Part shown: positions 8,891-17,430 of the stretch, in pieces
Layout of the letters: each line of letters starts with the position of its first letter
Position numbering within the stretch: position 1 is the first letter of the stretch
Assembly (NCBI GenBank): GCA_963579995.1
Contig: CAUZIY010000017.1
Span: 1 to 32,806 of the forward strand
Length of the DNA stretch: 32,806 nucleotides
Source of the DNA: UBA6626 sp963579995
GTDB taxonomy: Bacteria; Planctomycetota; Phycisphaerae; Phycisphaerales; Phycisphaeraceae
Reading direction: 5' to 3'
The notes under the pieces: model-generated
What the model was told of the DNA's origin: nothing
The model's input: the letters and a program-made list of their open reading frames with translations, nothing else
Databases searched by the model: none
Position numbers and translations under genes: made by a program

Positions 8891-9805
8891 ATGCCCGACA
8901 GGCGATATACCCAAGCATTGCTTATGGGTGTCAATACCCCATGGACGGAGCAGTACGAACTGCATGAGGAAATGTTTACGAAGCACACCGAGCAGCTACT
9001 ACATCTCGGATACACCCACCTGTATGTCATGGGCACTGCCGGTGAGGGCCACGCCATGACCGACTCGCGGTACCAGCGTGTAGTGGATGTGTTCCTGCAG
9101 GTAGCGAATAAACCAGGTCTGTTTCCCCAAGTGGGGGTAATCAGCCTGTCCGCAGATCATATGATCGAACGGATCCACTACGCGCACGAGAAAGGCGCCC
9201 GTATGTTTCAGATCTCGCTTCCGTCTTGGGGGCGGCTATCCGGCACCGAGAAGGTGACGTATATCAACACTGTCTGTAGTTCATTCCCGGACGCCAAGTT
9301 CCTGCACTACAACTATGCCAGTAGCATGAACTCAATGACGGCAGATGACTATTGCAGTACCGTCGAAGCCGTACCTAACCTGGTGGCAACAAAGATCAGC
9401 ATCAAGAACATGGCCTTGATCCGTGCGTTGATGACGAGGGTTCCACAGTTACAACATTTCTTCATGGCAACTGCCTTTCCCTACGCCTGCCTCTATGGTG
9501 AGTGCTCACTGATCAATAGCCTGGGCCCCGTGTTCCCGAACCTGACCCGAAAACTCTTTGAGGCAGGCAAGAGCGGCGACCTAACCACCGCCTTCGCGAT
9601 CCAACGCCGCATGTTGCAGATTCATGAGGGCCTCGGCCGCCACGTGAAGGGGACGAAGATAGATGGTGCTTGGGACAAACTGAACACATGGCTGGTGGAC
9701 CCAGACTACCCGCGCCGACTGCTGCCACCTTACGAGATGATGAGCGATGAAGAAGCAACGAAGGCTCGAGACTACTACGAAGCTCACTGTCAAGACATCT
9801 CGTAA
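8891..9805 (+). CDS. DapA/NanA superfamily lyase (class I aldolase fold)
   Basis: Members of this family form a Schiff base between a barrel lysine and a 2-oxo acid to make or break a carbon-carbon bond. The 304 residues fit the family. GTAGEG (48-53) matches the GTxGE substrate-carboxylate loop. HYNYA (139-143) carries the catalytic Tyr140, and VATKIS (165-170) places the Schiff-base Lys168. It is probably not the lysine-pathway DapA, because the usual arginine-containing 'GNDD' region is not obvious and the context is catabolic. Candidate roles are cleavage of a keto-deoxy sugar acid or a sialic-acid-like sugar. It is divergent from the PHP gene and convergent with the nine-gene operon. The GAGG upstream of the ATG at 8891 is slightly distant. 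Confidence 0.87.
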   Translation: MPDRRYTQALLMGVNTPWTEQYELHEEMFTKHTEQLLHLGYTHLYVMGTAGEGHAMTDSRYQRVVDVFLQVANKPGLFPQVGVISLSADHMIERIHYAHEKGARMFQISLPSWGRLSGTEKVTYINTVCSSFPDAKFLHYNYASSMNSMTADDYCSTVEAVPNLVATKISIKNMALIRALMTRVPQLQHFFMATAFPYACLYGECSLINSLGPVFPNLTRKLFEAGKSGDLTTAFAIQRRMLQIHEGLGRHVKGTKIDGAWDKLNTWLVDPDYPRRLLPPYEMMSDEEATKARDYYEAHCQDIS

Positions 9806-9811
9806 GCCGAC

Positions 9812-9845
9812 TCGTTGGTTATTCCTTATTTGGCGCCAACGATTT
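9812..9845 (+). terminator. Possible terminator between convergent genes
   Basis: TCGTTGG (9812-9818) pairs with CCAACGA (9836-9842) around a 17-base loop, followed by a short TTTT. It lies just after the DapA-type stop codon and before the 3' end of the DUF4838 gene. The loop is long and the T run short, so this is a weak candidate. Confidence 0.35.
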
Positions 9846-9869
9846 TACTTCGACAATAAAACCCCTGTG

Positions 9870-12281
9870 TCAGGGACTCACTTGGATCATCTTTTTCTGC
9901 GCCCCGTCGCGGATCAGAAAGATTCGATCGATGTACACTGACTTGATCGTCTCATCCTCTGGTGGTGTGACCCAGATCTCGGCGCCGCGTAGCAGGTCGT
10001 GCACGCCCAGGTAGTAGGTTTCGTAAGCCTTGGATTTCGTTGGGTCATAGGCAGGAACAATTCTTGCCATCTCGCCGATGTCCTGTCGATGATAGATCCC
10101 GGCGATGAATGCCATCTCCTTGTATTTTGGTGCATCTATTCGCCCCACGACATAGACGTGCCAACGCCCCGCCATCTCCCGGTCGATCACGTACTTGACG
10201 GCCTCCTTGCGATGTCCGCCGGGCATTCGGGCCGCCTTACCATCGGATGCGGCCGGGTCATCCACGATCTGTGCCAACTCATCAACCGTATAGTGCTGAA
10301 AGTTTTGTGTCCAGCCACCGTCAAAACCGAGACTGAACATGTTGTCTTGGATGTCTTCCCATTCGGCGACGTGAAGACCCCGGCACTGGGCGGGAGTATC
10401 AGCCGGTCGTGGATAGCGGCTTAGTAGTTTGGATTTCAGTGCTCCGAAGGGTACACCCATCCGTGAATTGTTTGCCCCAAAACCACCAGCGGTCTTGATA
10501 TATCGTTCGGCAGCCGTGTAAGGGTGTTTCGGACCTCGAAACTCCTCATCATGCATATAGGCATAACGCTTGAGGGTACGGTGACGATTGAGGTAGACCA
10601 TGTCCATCGGTAAACGTGCGCGTAGAACGCGTTGAGCCAGTACTTCATCGTTTCGGACGGCCTGTTCTGCCCGAGCCCACAATTTGGTGGCCAAGAAGAG
10701 GTCCCGCGGACGCAGCCAGTGATACGTTCCTTTGTAATAGCAGTTCAAGAAAACGCCGGGCTGCTGGCCAGCCCGCTCGAATAGATCAATCACACTGAGC
10801 ATATGCGGTGCGGCTGCGCCGAAGTAACCGTACATGAACTGCTTGATAATTTTTCGACCGTCGAGGTGTGGGTTCCACATCAGTTTGGAATAGAGGTACA
10901 TCCGCAGGCGTGGAAAATAAGCCGCCCGGTCCTGGTGAGCCTGGAGAAAGACGCTAGTCACTTTGTGTTCGGCATAGAAACGCAGCGTGTCGTTAAAGGC
11001 CATGAGGTTCGGATGAGGCAACAGGTAGCCGTGGAAATTGATTGCATAGTCCCAGATAAAAAGTTCACTGGAAATGGCGCTCCACTTCTCGATGTACCGG
11101 CGCTGCAACTTATACTGCCTCACTGAACGGTCATGGAACTTATCCATGGTGGCTACACGAGGTACAAGGTTGCGATGAGGCTTGGCAAAGTTTGGTGGTT
11201 TGTTCGTTGACCAGTAGCCCAAAAATGTCAGCTTTGCATCGGGATAGAACTTTTCCACCTCCTCGGCCACACCGTTAAGAAAATGGACCAGCACACCCGA
11301 ATCGGCTGATTCGGTGCGACGCAGCGCAATGCACGGATCACATTCGCACATCGAACCCGAATCGGCCAGGCTCACGTCAATCACATTGCTTGCGCCTTCG
11401 TGCTGCTTCAACAGGCCCAAAACCACTCTTGTCAATTCTGTGCGCAGCGCTTGGTTTGTATAGCAGTGAACCACCTGGTCCACAGCCTCGCCAAGAACAC
11501 GCTTACCCTCAGTGCGGCTGTAACGAAACCATTCGGGATGATCCTCAAAGTACTGCTTGGCCGTGATCATTTTCCCTAGTCCGTGCCCATCGTTGATGAT
11601 GTACTCACTACCACCGTACGCCCCGGGGACCGGCCCGATCTGTTCGCCCGAATTGATCTTCTGTTTGGCGCGAAACAGCGGTTTGTTTCCATTGTCGAAG
11701 TTCCAGGTTAATCGGTAGCTGAAAGGCGGGATGTAAAGCTTGTCGAGTTGCGGCACCCGCAACGTCGGGCTCTTGGGAATCGTACTTTCTGTCGACGTCC
11801 ACCATCGACAGCCAACGGTGTCCTCAAGGAAGGAGTACACGGCATAGAGCGTGCCCCGCGGGCGGCCCCCAGCCAGGATGAGATCACGCCCGGCCGTCTT
11901 CCGAACTGTCCCTTCTTTGCCCAAGCCGTCCCAATCGACGTTTGCCAGCAGCTTCCTAACCCGTGATGACGGGCCGACCAGTATCTTCGGCCCAGTCGTG
12001 GGGGTGCTGGTGATCGCGAACTTAGCACCCGTTACCTGTTCCAAGTAAGTTTGCAGTTCCTTCGCTGCCGTCTTTTCCGGTTCGATTGCATCGTCTGAAA
12101 CTACGATGACGTATGGCGTCTCACTGTTTTCAGCCAGCGTGATGTCTGCATTGACGGCATTGGAGGCAAGTATCAGGGCAAGGACAACTCCCGCAAACAG
12201 GTAATGATTATTTGTGTGACCGCGTGATATGTTTTTGACAAGAGGCGGGCCATCAAAATGCAATGGGGAGGTTGAAGCCAT
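9870..12281 (-). CDS. Exported DUF4838-family protein (glycan-related)
   Basis: About 803 residues from the ATG at 12281. The open frame continues upstream but overlaps the preceding gene, and the ATG at 12281 places a hydrophobic export signal at about residues 28-45 (YLFAGVVLALILASNAVNA). Residues about 50-170 resemble the small alpha/beta domain that precedes the barrel in GH20- and GH67-type glycosidases (AAKELQTYLEQVTGAKF; RGTLYAVYSFLEDTVGCRWW). The DUF4838 core follows, with GHGLGKMITAKQYFEDHPEWF, a Cys pair in MCECDPC, and WDYAINFHGYLLPHP. The C-terminal part (about 640-803) is beta-rich and may bind carbohydrate. DUF4838 has no established reaction that I can state; the fold suggests polysaccharide binding or cleavage in the periplasm or outside. 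It is the last gene of the operon and the only one with a clear export signal. Confidence 0.85.
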   Translation of the reverse strand: MASTSPLHFDGPPLVKNISRGHTNNHYLFAGVVLALILASNAVNADITLAENSETPYVIVVSDDAIEPEKTAAKELQTYLEQVTGAKFAITSTPTTGPKILVGPSSRVRKLLANVDWDGLGKEGTVRKTAGRDLILAGGRPRGTLYAVYSFLEDTVGCRWWTSTESTIPKSPTLRVPQLDKLYIPPFSYRLTWNFDNGNKPLFRAKQKINSGEQIGPVPGAYGGSEYIINDGHGLGKMITAKQYFEDHPEWFRYSRTEGKRVLGEAVDQVVHCYTNQALRTELTRVVLGLLKQHEGASNVIDVSLADSGSMCECDPCIALRRTESADSGVLVHFLNGVAEEVEKFYPDAKLTFLGYWSTNKPPNFAKPHRNLVPRVATMDKFHDRSVRQYKLQRRYIEKWSAISSELFIWDYAINFHGYLLPHPNLMAFNDTLRFYAEHKVTSVFLQAHQDRAAYFPRLRMYLYSKLMWNPHLDGRKIIKQFMYGYFGAAAPHMLSVIDLFERAGQQPGVFLNCYYKGTYHWLRPRDLFLATKLWARAEQAVRNDEVLAQRVLRARLPMDMVYLNRHRTLKRYAYMHDEEFRGPKHPYTAAERYIKTAGGFGANNSRMGVPFGALKSKLLSRYPRPADTPAQCRGLHVAEWEDIQDNMFSLGFDGGWTQNFQHYTVDELAQIVDDPAASDGKAARMPGGHRKEAVKYVIDREMAGRWHVYVVGRIDAPKYKEMAFIAGIYHRQDIGEMARIVPAYDPTKSKAYETYYLGVHDLLRGAEIWVTPPEDETIKSVYIDRIFLIRDGAQKKMIQVSP

Positions 12282-12339
12282 GGTGTTCTCAATCCTAATA
12301 GAGGGACTTGGAGTTCTCTGGGTCAAACGCAAGATTCCG

Positions 12340-13860
12340 CTACTGATTCGTAAATCGAAAGCTGTAAAGACCCACATTGCGCATGTAAAAACGCAAGTAC
12401 GCTGACTTGCCAACCAAGGCACCCAGGTCGGCATTGTCCTTCCAGCGTACACGTAGTGCATGACTGGTCATTCCCATCGGCTCACAATCATCGATGTCAA
12501 AACCATCGTGGTAACCCAAATCGCGGTGGTCATTGGCCTCACCACCGCGTCGGGCCAGACCAACGCGTATTTCACAGGGTGGTCGGCCGTCTCGATCGGC
12601 CACGCGTTCACAATGAATATCTAGAAATTTTCCACCCACGACCAACTCGCGTGTGAGCAGAAAACCGTCGCGATCACCAGCAAATTGCCCAATTAATCGA
12701 CCCTTGGGTACCACCGCAACGCCCACTGCACTCACAAAAAACGAATGGGAGTGGCGCATCACTGGCTTGTGTGCTCCGATGTAGTACAACAGCCACTGGT
12801 CGCCCATCTCGACCGGTGGGCAGGTTGGCATCGCCCAGTGAGAATCCCAACTGCCTTCCGGTCCGCGTTCAAAATAGTTGGGGCGATCAGGCAGGCGATT
12901 CCAATGATGGCCGTCAGCACTGAAGGCTAGCTGCGTCTCAAAGTTTTGCGTGCCGTAGTGGTCGGAGATTGGCACCATCGCAAAGAAGTGACTGCCCCAC
13001 TTAAAGCCCGCAGAAGCGCCCTCCACGCACATCGTGCTGATATCCAACTCATCAGGCACGATTACTGTCCTGGGAAAAGACCATGTGCGTAGATCCGGGC
13101 TGGTCATAACCGCCATGCGGCGCCTCGTATTGCTCATAGGTGGGCGGAACGACCCGCGCTGGTCATAGGTCAACACTTTGGGACGACAGAAGCAGAACCA
13201 TTGTTTCGTCGCCGGATCCCAGCAGATTGGCTGCATACCGTCGCTTCCGCCTTGGGTGATGGGATTATCTTTATCCTCTGTCCAATGGATCCCGTCGGCC
13301 GAATAAGCAAGACATCGACCGTCCCGCGCGTCAGGCTTGGTGTGGTTGATCGTATCACGATACAGCATAATCAAGCGCCGCTGCTCGTCGCTTTGGTTGG
13401 AGTTCCAAAACACCTCGGGCGACTGCGCTCGAGTATGGCCTGGCATGACGACGTTTGTCTTCGGGTAGTTACGCCAACCGAAGCCGTCAAGAGATGGCTT
13501 GTCCCAGTGCAGACCATCGTGACTTTCGGCATAACAAACAAACTTAGGGGTGCCGTGCTTCGCCAGATCCCACGGATGATGCTGCGCCTTGCCGTAGTTT
13601 TGGTACTTCTGGTAGGCTTCTATGTTGATGGACTGATAGAACATCCGGTAGAGGCCTTCGCGTTGGTCGTACAAGACATTGCAGGTTCGGATGCCGTCTT
13701 CCCAAGGCCGATCCGCATGCAGCACCGGGCCGATCGGATGGCGAAGTGGTTGATGGACATGGCGCGTGAGGTCCCAGGTGTCTTCGACAATATGATCGTC
13801 TACGAGTAACTGCTCTATTGTCCCGACCTTAACAGCTTGACTGTTATAGTAGTTCATCAT
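12340..13860 (-). CDS. Five-bladed beta-propeller glycosidase-like protein (GH32/43-type fold)
   Basis: 506 residues, no signal peptide. Repeated blade motifs of the type 'S.DG.HW' are seen (ESHDGLHWDKP, YSADGIHWTED, FSADGHHWNR), plus TSPDLRTWSFP, the hallmark of five-bladed propellers such as GH32, GH43, GH68 and GH130. An N-terminal LLVDDHIVEDTWDLTRHVHQ segment precedes the first blade and is common in planctomycete proteins of this type. The C-terminal about 100 residues look like a small beta sandwich. Catalytic acids cannot be assigned safely, so the activity (hydrolase or phosphorylase) is open. Two adjacent ATGs (13860 and 13857) follow GAGGTGA; the second has the better spacing. It begins 11 bases after the amidohydrolase gene in the same operon. 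Confidence 0.78.
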   Translation of the reverse strand: MMNYYNSQAVKVGTIEQLLVDDHIVEDTWDLTRHVHQPLRHPIGPVLHADRPWEDGIRTCNVLYDQREGLYRMFYQSINIEAYQKYQNYGKAQHHPWDLAKHGTPKFVCYAESHDGLHWDKPSLDGFGWRNYPKTNVVMPGHTRAQSPEVFWNSNQSDEQRRLIMLYRDTINHTKPDARDGRCLAYSADGIHWTEDKDNPITQGGSDGMQPICWDPATKQWFCFCRPKVLTYDQRGSFRPPMSNTRRRMAVMTSPDLRTWSFPRTVIVPDELDISTMCVEGASAGFKWGSHFFAMVPISDHYGTQNFETQLAFSADGHHWNRLPDRPNYFERGPEGSWDSHWAMPTCPPVEMGDQWLLYYIGAHKPVMRHSHSFFVSAVGVAVVPKGRLIGQFAGDRDGFLLTRELVVGGKFLDIHCERVADRDGRPPCEIRVGLARRGGEANDHRDLGYHDGFDIDDCEPMGMTSHALRVRWKDNADLGALVGKSAYLRFYMRNVGLYSFRFTNQ

Positions 13861-13871
13861 TCACCTCACGA

Positions 13872-15209
13872 TTACATGGTTATGCGCATCGCCTGCCGGA
13901 CTGCGGTGCGCGTGCCTTCGACGTCGAAGCAGTCCAGCTGGTTGCGGCGCATCAAGCGTGTAGCCACGTCCATGGCCTGCTGCTCAGTCAAATTGCCGTC
14001 ACACACTTCCGCCTCGAGCGCCTTGGTCAGCCACTTGCGGGCCTGAACGCTGTAAACATAACTACGGGTCGGCCAAATGGTGTCGCCGCCGAAGGCGAAT
14101 AATTTGTTGATCGGCACGGCGTGCAAGAAGTTCCGGACAAACTTTGCGCTCACATGCGGATTGCACGACCACGCCCAGCACAAATCGACCCAAACGTTGG
14201 GAAAGTGTTTGGCGATCGCTACAAGTTCATCATTGTAGGGATACGCAATATGCATCAAAACAAACCTCGCCTGTGGATAGCGGATAAGAAGCTCACACAA
14301 ATGGCCAGCTTGAAGGTGATGTACCATCATGGGTAGGTTGCGGGCCAAATAGCCAGTATGAATCTTGAACGGCAGATCGTATTCGATGGCCAGTTCGACG
14401 CCCCGAGCAAGGCACCAATCACCCAGACACAGCCGGTCAGTTTCGTCAGCTTCGTTGGGGCCGGCAAGCACGGCGCCAAGAGCCCGTTCGGCATCGTGAT
14501 CACTGCGTTCGCGCCACAATAAGGTGCGGTCATAGGCGTGCAGCGATTTGACCGCAATGGCTCGCCGCCCGTAAAGGGAGAATATCGCCCCCATCGCCTC
14601 TTGCAGCGATTTCAAGTCGGTCACCGTGATACCGGTTTCGGTTTCAATGCCACGCCAAGTGCCGACTGCCTCGTACGGAGTCTCAATCTCGATGCCTCCA
14701 TTACAGAATGTGCGCCAGTTCAGGTCGTAAAGAAAAAAATCCGGGTCGGATTCATCCGGCTCACAGGCCCAGCAAAGGTTGTCCACTTGAACATGATCGA
14801 GCTTGGCTTCGTCACGCAGTAATCGCAGACGCTGATCGGGTTGGCGCAATTGCTCCAGGCGTGGTTGGGCGGCAGCCATCGCCGGCACGGTGATCTGTTC
14901 CATGTCGTAGATTAGTTTGGCGTGCAACCTTACTGCTTCGCCAAACCCGGTCAGCTGCATCGCCTCCCAGGCATCGGCCACGGGCGCAAATCGGGACTCG
15001 ATGTCCCCTGCTGTATGGTCGGCCAAACGGTCAACGTCCTGGTCATCAGCGCCGGCAGTAACGAGGTCACCACCGTCGTAGGGCACGAAGAACAAGTCGC
15101 TGAGCACGTCCCCGGGCCCGTCCTGTAGCCAGACATCTTCCATCCGCAGATGCTCATGCGAATCCACCATCACCGTCTGCTGAATGTGTTCGCTCAGATC
15201 ACTTGCCAT
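13872..15209 (-). CDS. Amidohydrolase-family protein (Amidohydro_2-like TIM barrel)
   Basis: Metal-dependent barrel hydrolase, 445 residues, cytosolic. DSHEHLR near residue 18 gives the HxH at the end of strand 1. AIAVKSLHAYD carries a Lys that could be the bridging residue. FKIHTGY and FVLMHIAYPY supply later His residues, and FGGDTIW holds the conserved Asp of strand 8. The pattern fits the Amidohydro_2 branch, whose members include decarboxylases, lactonases and uronate-isomerase-like enzymes. The segment DLFFVPYDGGDLVTAG after strand 1 is reminiscent of uronate-isomerase-like proteins, which would suit sugar-acid breakdown, but this is only a hint. ATG start with AGGA upstream; 9 bases after the HpcH/HpaI aldolase gene. 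Confidence 0.82.
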   Translation of the reverse strand: MASDLSEHIQQTVMVDSHEHLRMEDVWLQDGPGDVLSDLFFVPYDGGDLVTAGADDQDVDRLADHTAGDIESRFAPVADAWEAMQLTGFGEAVRLHAKLIYDMEQITVPAMAAAQPRLEQLRQPDQRLRLLRDEAKLDHVQVDNLCWACEPDESDPDFFLYDLNWRTFCNGGIEIETPYEAVGTWRGIETETGITVTDLKSLQEAMGAIFSLYGRRAIAVKSLHAYDRTLLWRERSDHDAERALGAVLAGPNEADETDRLCLGDWCLARGVELAIEYDLPFKIHTGYLARNLPMMVHHLQAGHLCELLIRYPQARFVLMHIAYPYNDELVAIAKHFPNVWVDLCWAWSCNPHVSAKFVRNFLHAVPINKLFAFGGDTIWPTRSYVYSVQARKWLTKALEAEVCDGNLTEQQAMDVATRLMRRNQLDCFDVEGTRTAVRQAMRITM

Positions 15210-15218
15210 GGCCAGTTC

Positions 15219-16019
15219 CTAGATACGGACTTTCGGGCGGAACTCAAAACCGATCTTGGAAAAGTCGTCCTGGATTCGCTGCCAGCCGTTTTGAATCATA
15301 ATGCTGTCTGCGCCGTGGGCGATGAACCGGGCTCCTTTGTCCAACATTGCCTTGGCATCATCAAGCGAACTGGCGGGAATACCCCACGGTTTGCCGTGTG
15401 CCGCCGCAGCATCAGCTACACGATCGATGCAACGATCCAACTCGGCACTCTGTTCGCCGGGACGAAGGTTTAAGGAGATCGATAGATCCGCTCTACCGAT
15501 GAACAAGCCATCGACCTCCGGCACCGCAGCCACGTCGCCGGCCAAATCAACCATCTGCAGTGTTTCGATCTCGGGCAAAAGAAAGGTCTGCTCATTGCAG
15601 AAGCTCATGTAATTGCGATCGGAAGCCAGCAATCCAAACGCGGCATCGGCCGTGCCACCGCTGAAACCGCGTTCACCTTGTGGTTGGAACCGAGAGCACT
15701 TGACCAATTCGATAACCTCGTCCACGCCCTGCGGCCGCGGGTAAAGGATTCCAGTACCCCCAAGTTCCAGGATACGACGGATATCTTCGAACGCCAGCTT
15801 TGCCGGCCGAACCAGGCTATCGATATTGGCCGACCGGCATGATGCAATCAACGTACCGGCCGTCTCAAGGCCGCTACCATGATGCTCAAAATCCAGCCAT
15901 ACACAGTCGAACCCCATCAACCCGGCAAACTCCGGAATCATCGGATGGTGAATACCGGCGGCCACGCACAAAACTGGCTGGCCGGCTTCAAACTTCCTTT
16001 TAACAATGCTCTTTCTCAT
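15219..16019 (-). CDS. HpcH/HpaI-family class II aldolase
   Basis: This family cleaves 2-keto-3-deoxy acids to pyruvate and an aldehyde using a divalent metal. 266 residues, the usual size. Motifs: WLDFEHHGSG (41-50, with D43, E45 and H46), VRPAK (strand 3 Arg), GGTGILYPRPQ, FQPQGERGFS, LPEIET (metal-binding Glu) and DGLFIGRADLSISL, all at family spacing. The nearest functional guess is a 2-keto-3-deoxy-sugar-acid aldolase such as the L-rhamnonate type, but specificity cannot be decided. Its ATG overlaps the stop of the aldo/keto reductase in the sequence ATGA (16016-16019), implying translational coupling. The operon therefore contains a class II aldolase while a class I DapA-type lyase lies just outside it. 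Confidence 0.9.
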   Translation of the reverse strand: MRKSIVKRKFEAGQPVLCVAAGIHHPMIPEFAGLMGFDCVWLDFEHHGSGLETAGTLIASCRSANIDSLVRPAKLAFEDIRRILELGGTGILYPRPQGVDEVIELVKCSRFQPQGERGFSGGTADAAFGLLASDRNYMSFCNEQTFLLPEIETLQMVDLAGDVAAVPEVDGLFIGRADLSISLNLRPGEQSAELDRCIDRVADAAAAHGKPWGIPASSLDDAKAMLDKGARFIAHGADSIMIQNGWQRIQDDFSKIGFEFRPKVRI

Positions 16020-17062
16020 GACACTACCCTTGACTGAAGATATTGCTGACGAATCTGACGTCGTGTGGATTCGGAAAATGGATCGGGAACTGCTTCCCAG
16101 AGCATCAAGTTTTCGGGGACCGCAATGGCTCGCCGATCGTGAACCTGTTGACTGATCTCGTTTAATTGCTGCAACTCATCTTCGCTCAGTTCCCACCCGT
16201 CGCTGCCGAGGTTATCCTCAACCTGGCTTGGCCGTTTAGCCCCCACAAGCGCGGATGTCACACCACTTTGCTGCAGGATCCACCGAATGGCAACCTGCGC
16301 CGCCGTGTTGCCCCGTGCTTGGCCGATCTTTTTCGCGGCATCCACAACCGCCAAAGAATCTTCAATATTCTTTGGCTGGAATAAGAAATTTGGTCTACGC
16401 GAGTCCTCTTGCGGAAATGCAACGCCGCCGGTGTACTTGCCGGTCAGGATCCCCTGCCCCAATGGGCTGTAGGCCAATACGGCAATCCCGTATCGCTGGC
16501 AGTAAGGCAGCAAATCCTTTTCGACGTATCGCCACAAGAGGCTGTATGGTGGCTGAACGGAATCGATCTGGGCAACCTCGCGTCCCTGATCAAGTTGTTC
16601 CGTGGAGAAATTCGAGACTCCGATCGCCCGGATCCTGCCTTGGCTACGAAACTGTTCCATCTGCTCCAGGACCCGCAGGTTGGCATCCATATCACCGCGG
16701 TTGGGTACGTGAACCTGATACAGATCGATGCAATCCACGCCGAGATTGTCCAGACTGTCCTCCAGCGACATGCGCACCTCGTCTTCATCTTGGAAGCTGA
16801 CCATGACCTTGGTCGCCAGGACAACTTTCTCCCTTATTCCCCTGATGGCCCGGCCAATGACCCGCTCAGAGTGGCCGGGGCCGTAGCTCGCCGCAGTGTC
16901 TAGAAGATTGACGCCGCTGTCGATGGCGAAGCGGATCGCTTCAATCGAATCCTGATCGCGAACGTCGTCACCCCATTTGCGACCGCCCATCGCGAAGCAG
17001 CCCAGCGCGACGGTCGAAACGTTCAGTCCGGACTTCCCCAACGGTCTTACGTCCATGGTCAT
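16016..17062 (-). CDS. Aldo/keto reductase
   Basis: NAD(P)H-dependent reductase of sugar aldehydes or ketones, cytosolic TIM barrel, 348 residues. The catalytic tetrad is complete: D55 (LLDTA), Y60 (ASYG), K85 (LATKV) and H118 (YQVHVP). Cofactor contacts fit the family: GVSNFS, AYSPLGQGILTGKY and, near the end, GAKRPSQVEDN. Length and layout match the branch that includes IolS and YghZ-type reductases. The ATG at 17062 and a second one at 17056 are both possible; GAGAA lies upstream. The stop overlaps the aldolase start. Within the operon it probably interconverts an aldehyde or ketose intermediate before or after the aldolase step. Confidence 0.93.
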   Translation of the reverse strand: MTMDVRPLGKSGLNVSTVALGCFAMGGRKWGDDVRDQDSIEAIRFAIDSGVNLLDTAASYGPGHSERVIGRAIRGIREKVVLATKVMVSFQDEDEVRMSLEDSLDNLGVDCIDLYQVHVPNRGDMDANLRVLEQMEQFRSQGRIRAIGVSNFSTEQLDQGREVAQIDSVQPPYSLLWRYVEKDLLPYCQRYGIAVLAYSPLGQGILTGKYTGGVAFPQEDSRRPNFLFQPKNIEDSLAVVDAAKKIGQARGNTAAQVAIRWILQQSGVTSALVGAKRPSQVEDNLGSDGWELSEDELQQLNEISQQVHDRRAIAVPENLMLWEAVPDPFSESTRRQIRQQYLQSRVVS

Positions 17063-17103
17063 GTGTTCTCGACACCGATATCAAAACCTTGTCTTCACCG
17101 TCT

Positions 17104-17409
17104 CTAACTGCAAGTGCGCACAAATACGAGCGAATCAGCGTCCGCGTATTGTTCCCATTGATCGATGTAGGTCTGGTGTTCCGGAGCCTTGCAGATCTTA
17201 TCCCACGTTTCAAACCGGTCGACCACGATGTCCTCCACAACATCGAATGCAAACTGTCCGAGCGGCACCTCGTGAACCAAGTATACGTTAAAGCTATCGA
17301 CGCCCGGCTGCTTGCGCATGGCCGGCACATCGACCGTCTGCATATGAGTCATGAACTTGTCGCGGTTCGCGCCCTCCTTGAGACGATAGTAGGCGTACAC
17401 CTGTTCCAT
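17104..17409 (-). CDS. Small dimeric alpha/beta-barrel (ferredoxin-like) protein, RedY/HapK-like
   Basis: 101 residues, no signal. The opening YAYYRLKEGANRDKFMTHMQ, followed by DVPAMRKQPGVDSFNVYLV, has the strand-helix-strand layout of dimeric alpha/beta-barrel proteins. It recalls the RedY/HapK-like group, although I cannot confirm the subfamily by eye. Related small barrels act as monooxygenases, mutarotases, lyases or stress proteins. Here a mutarotase-like or isomerase-like helper for a sugar intermediate is the most natural idea, but that is inference. AAGGAG lies 10 bases upstream of the ATG. It sits 21 bases after the phosphoesterase gene and 41 bases before the aldo/keto reductase. 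Confidence 0.7.
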   Translation of the reverse strand: MEQVYAYYRLKEGANRDKFMTHMQTVDVPAMRKQPGVDSFNVYLVHEVPLGQFAFDVVEDIVVDRFETWDKICKAPEHQTYIDQWEQYADADSLVFVRTCS

Positions 17410-17430
17410 GTCACGGTTCTCCTTAGCGAA

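Noticed and set aside
8804..8986. N-terminal extension of the PHP gene to 8986
   Set aside because: The extra 61 residues lack PHP features and would cover the divergent start region; the ATG at 8803 has a good ribosome binding site.
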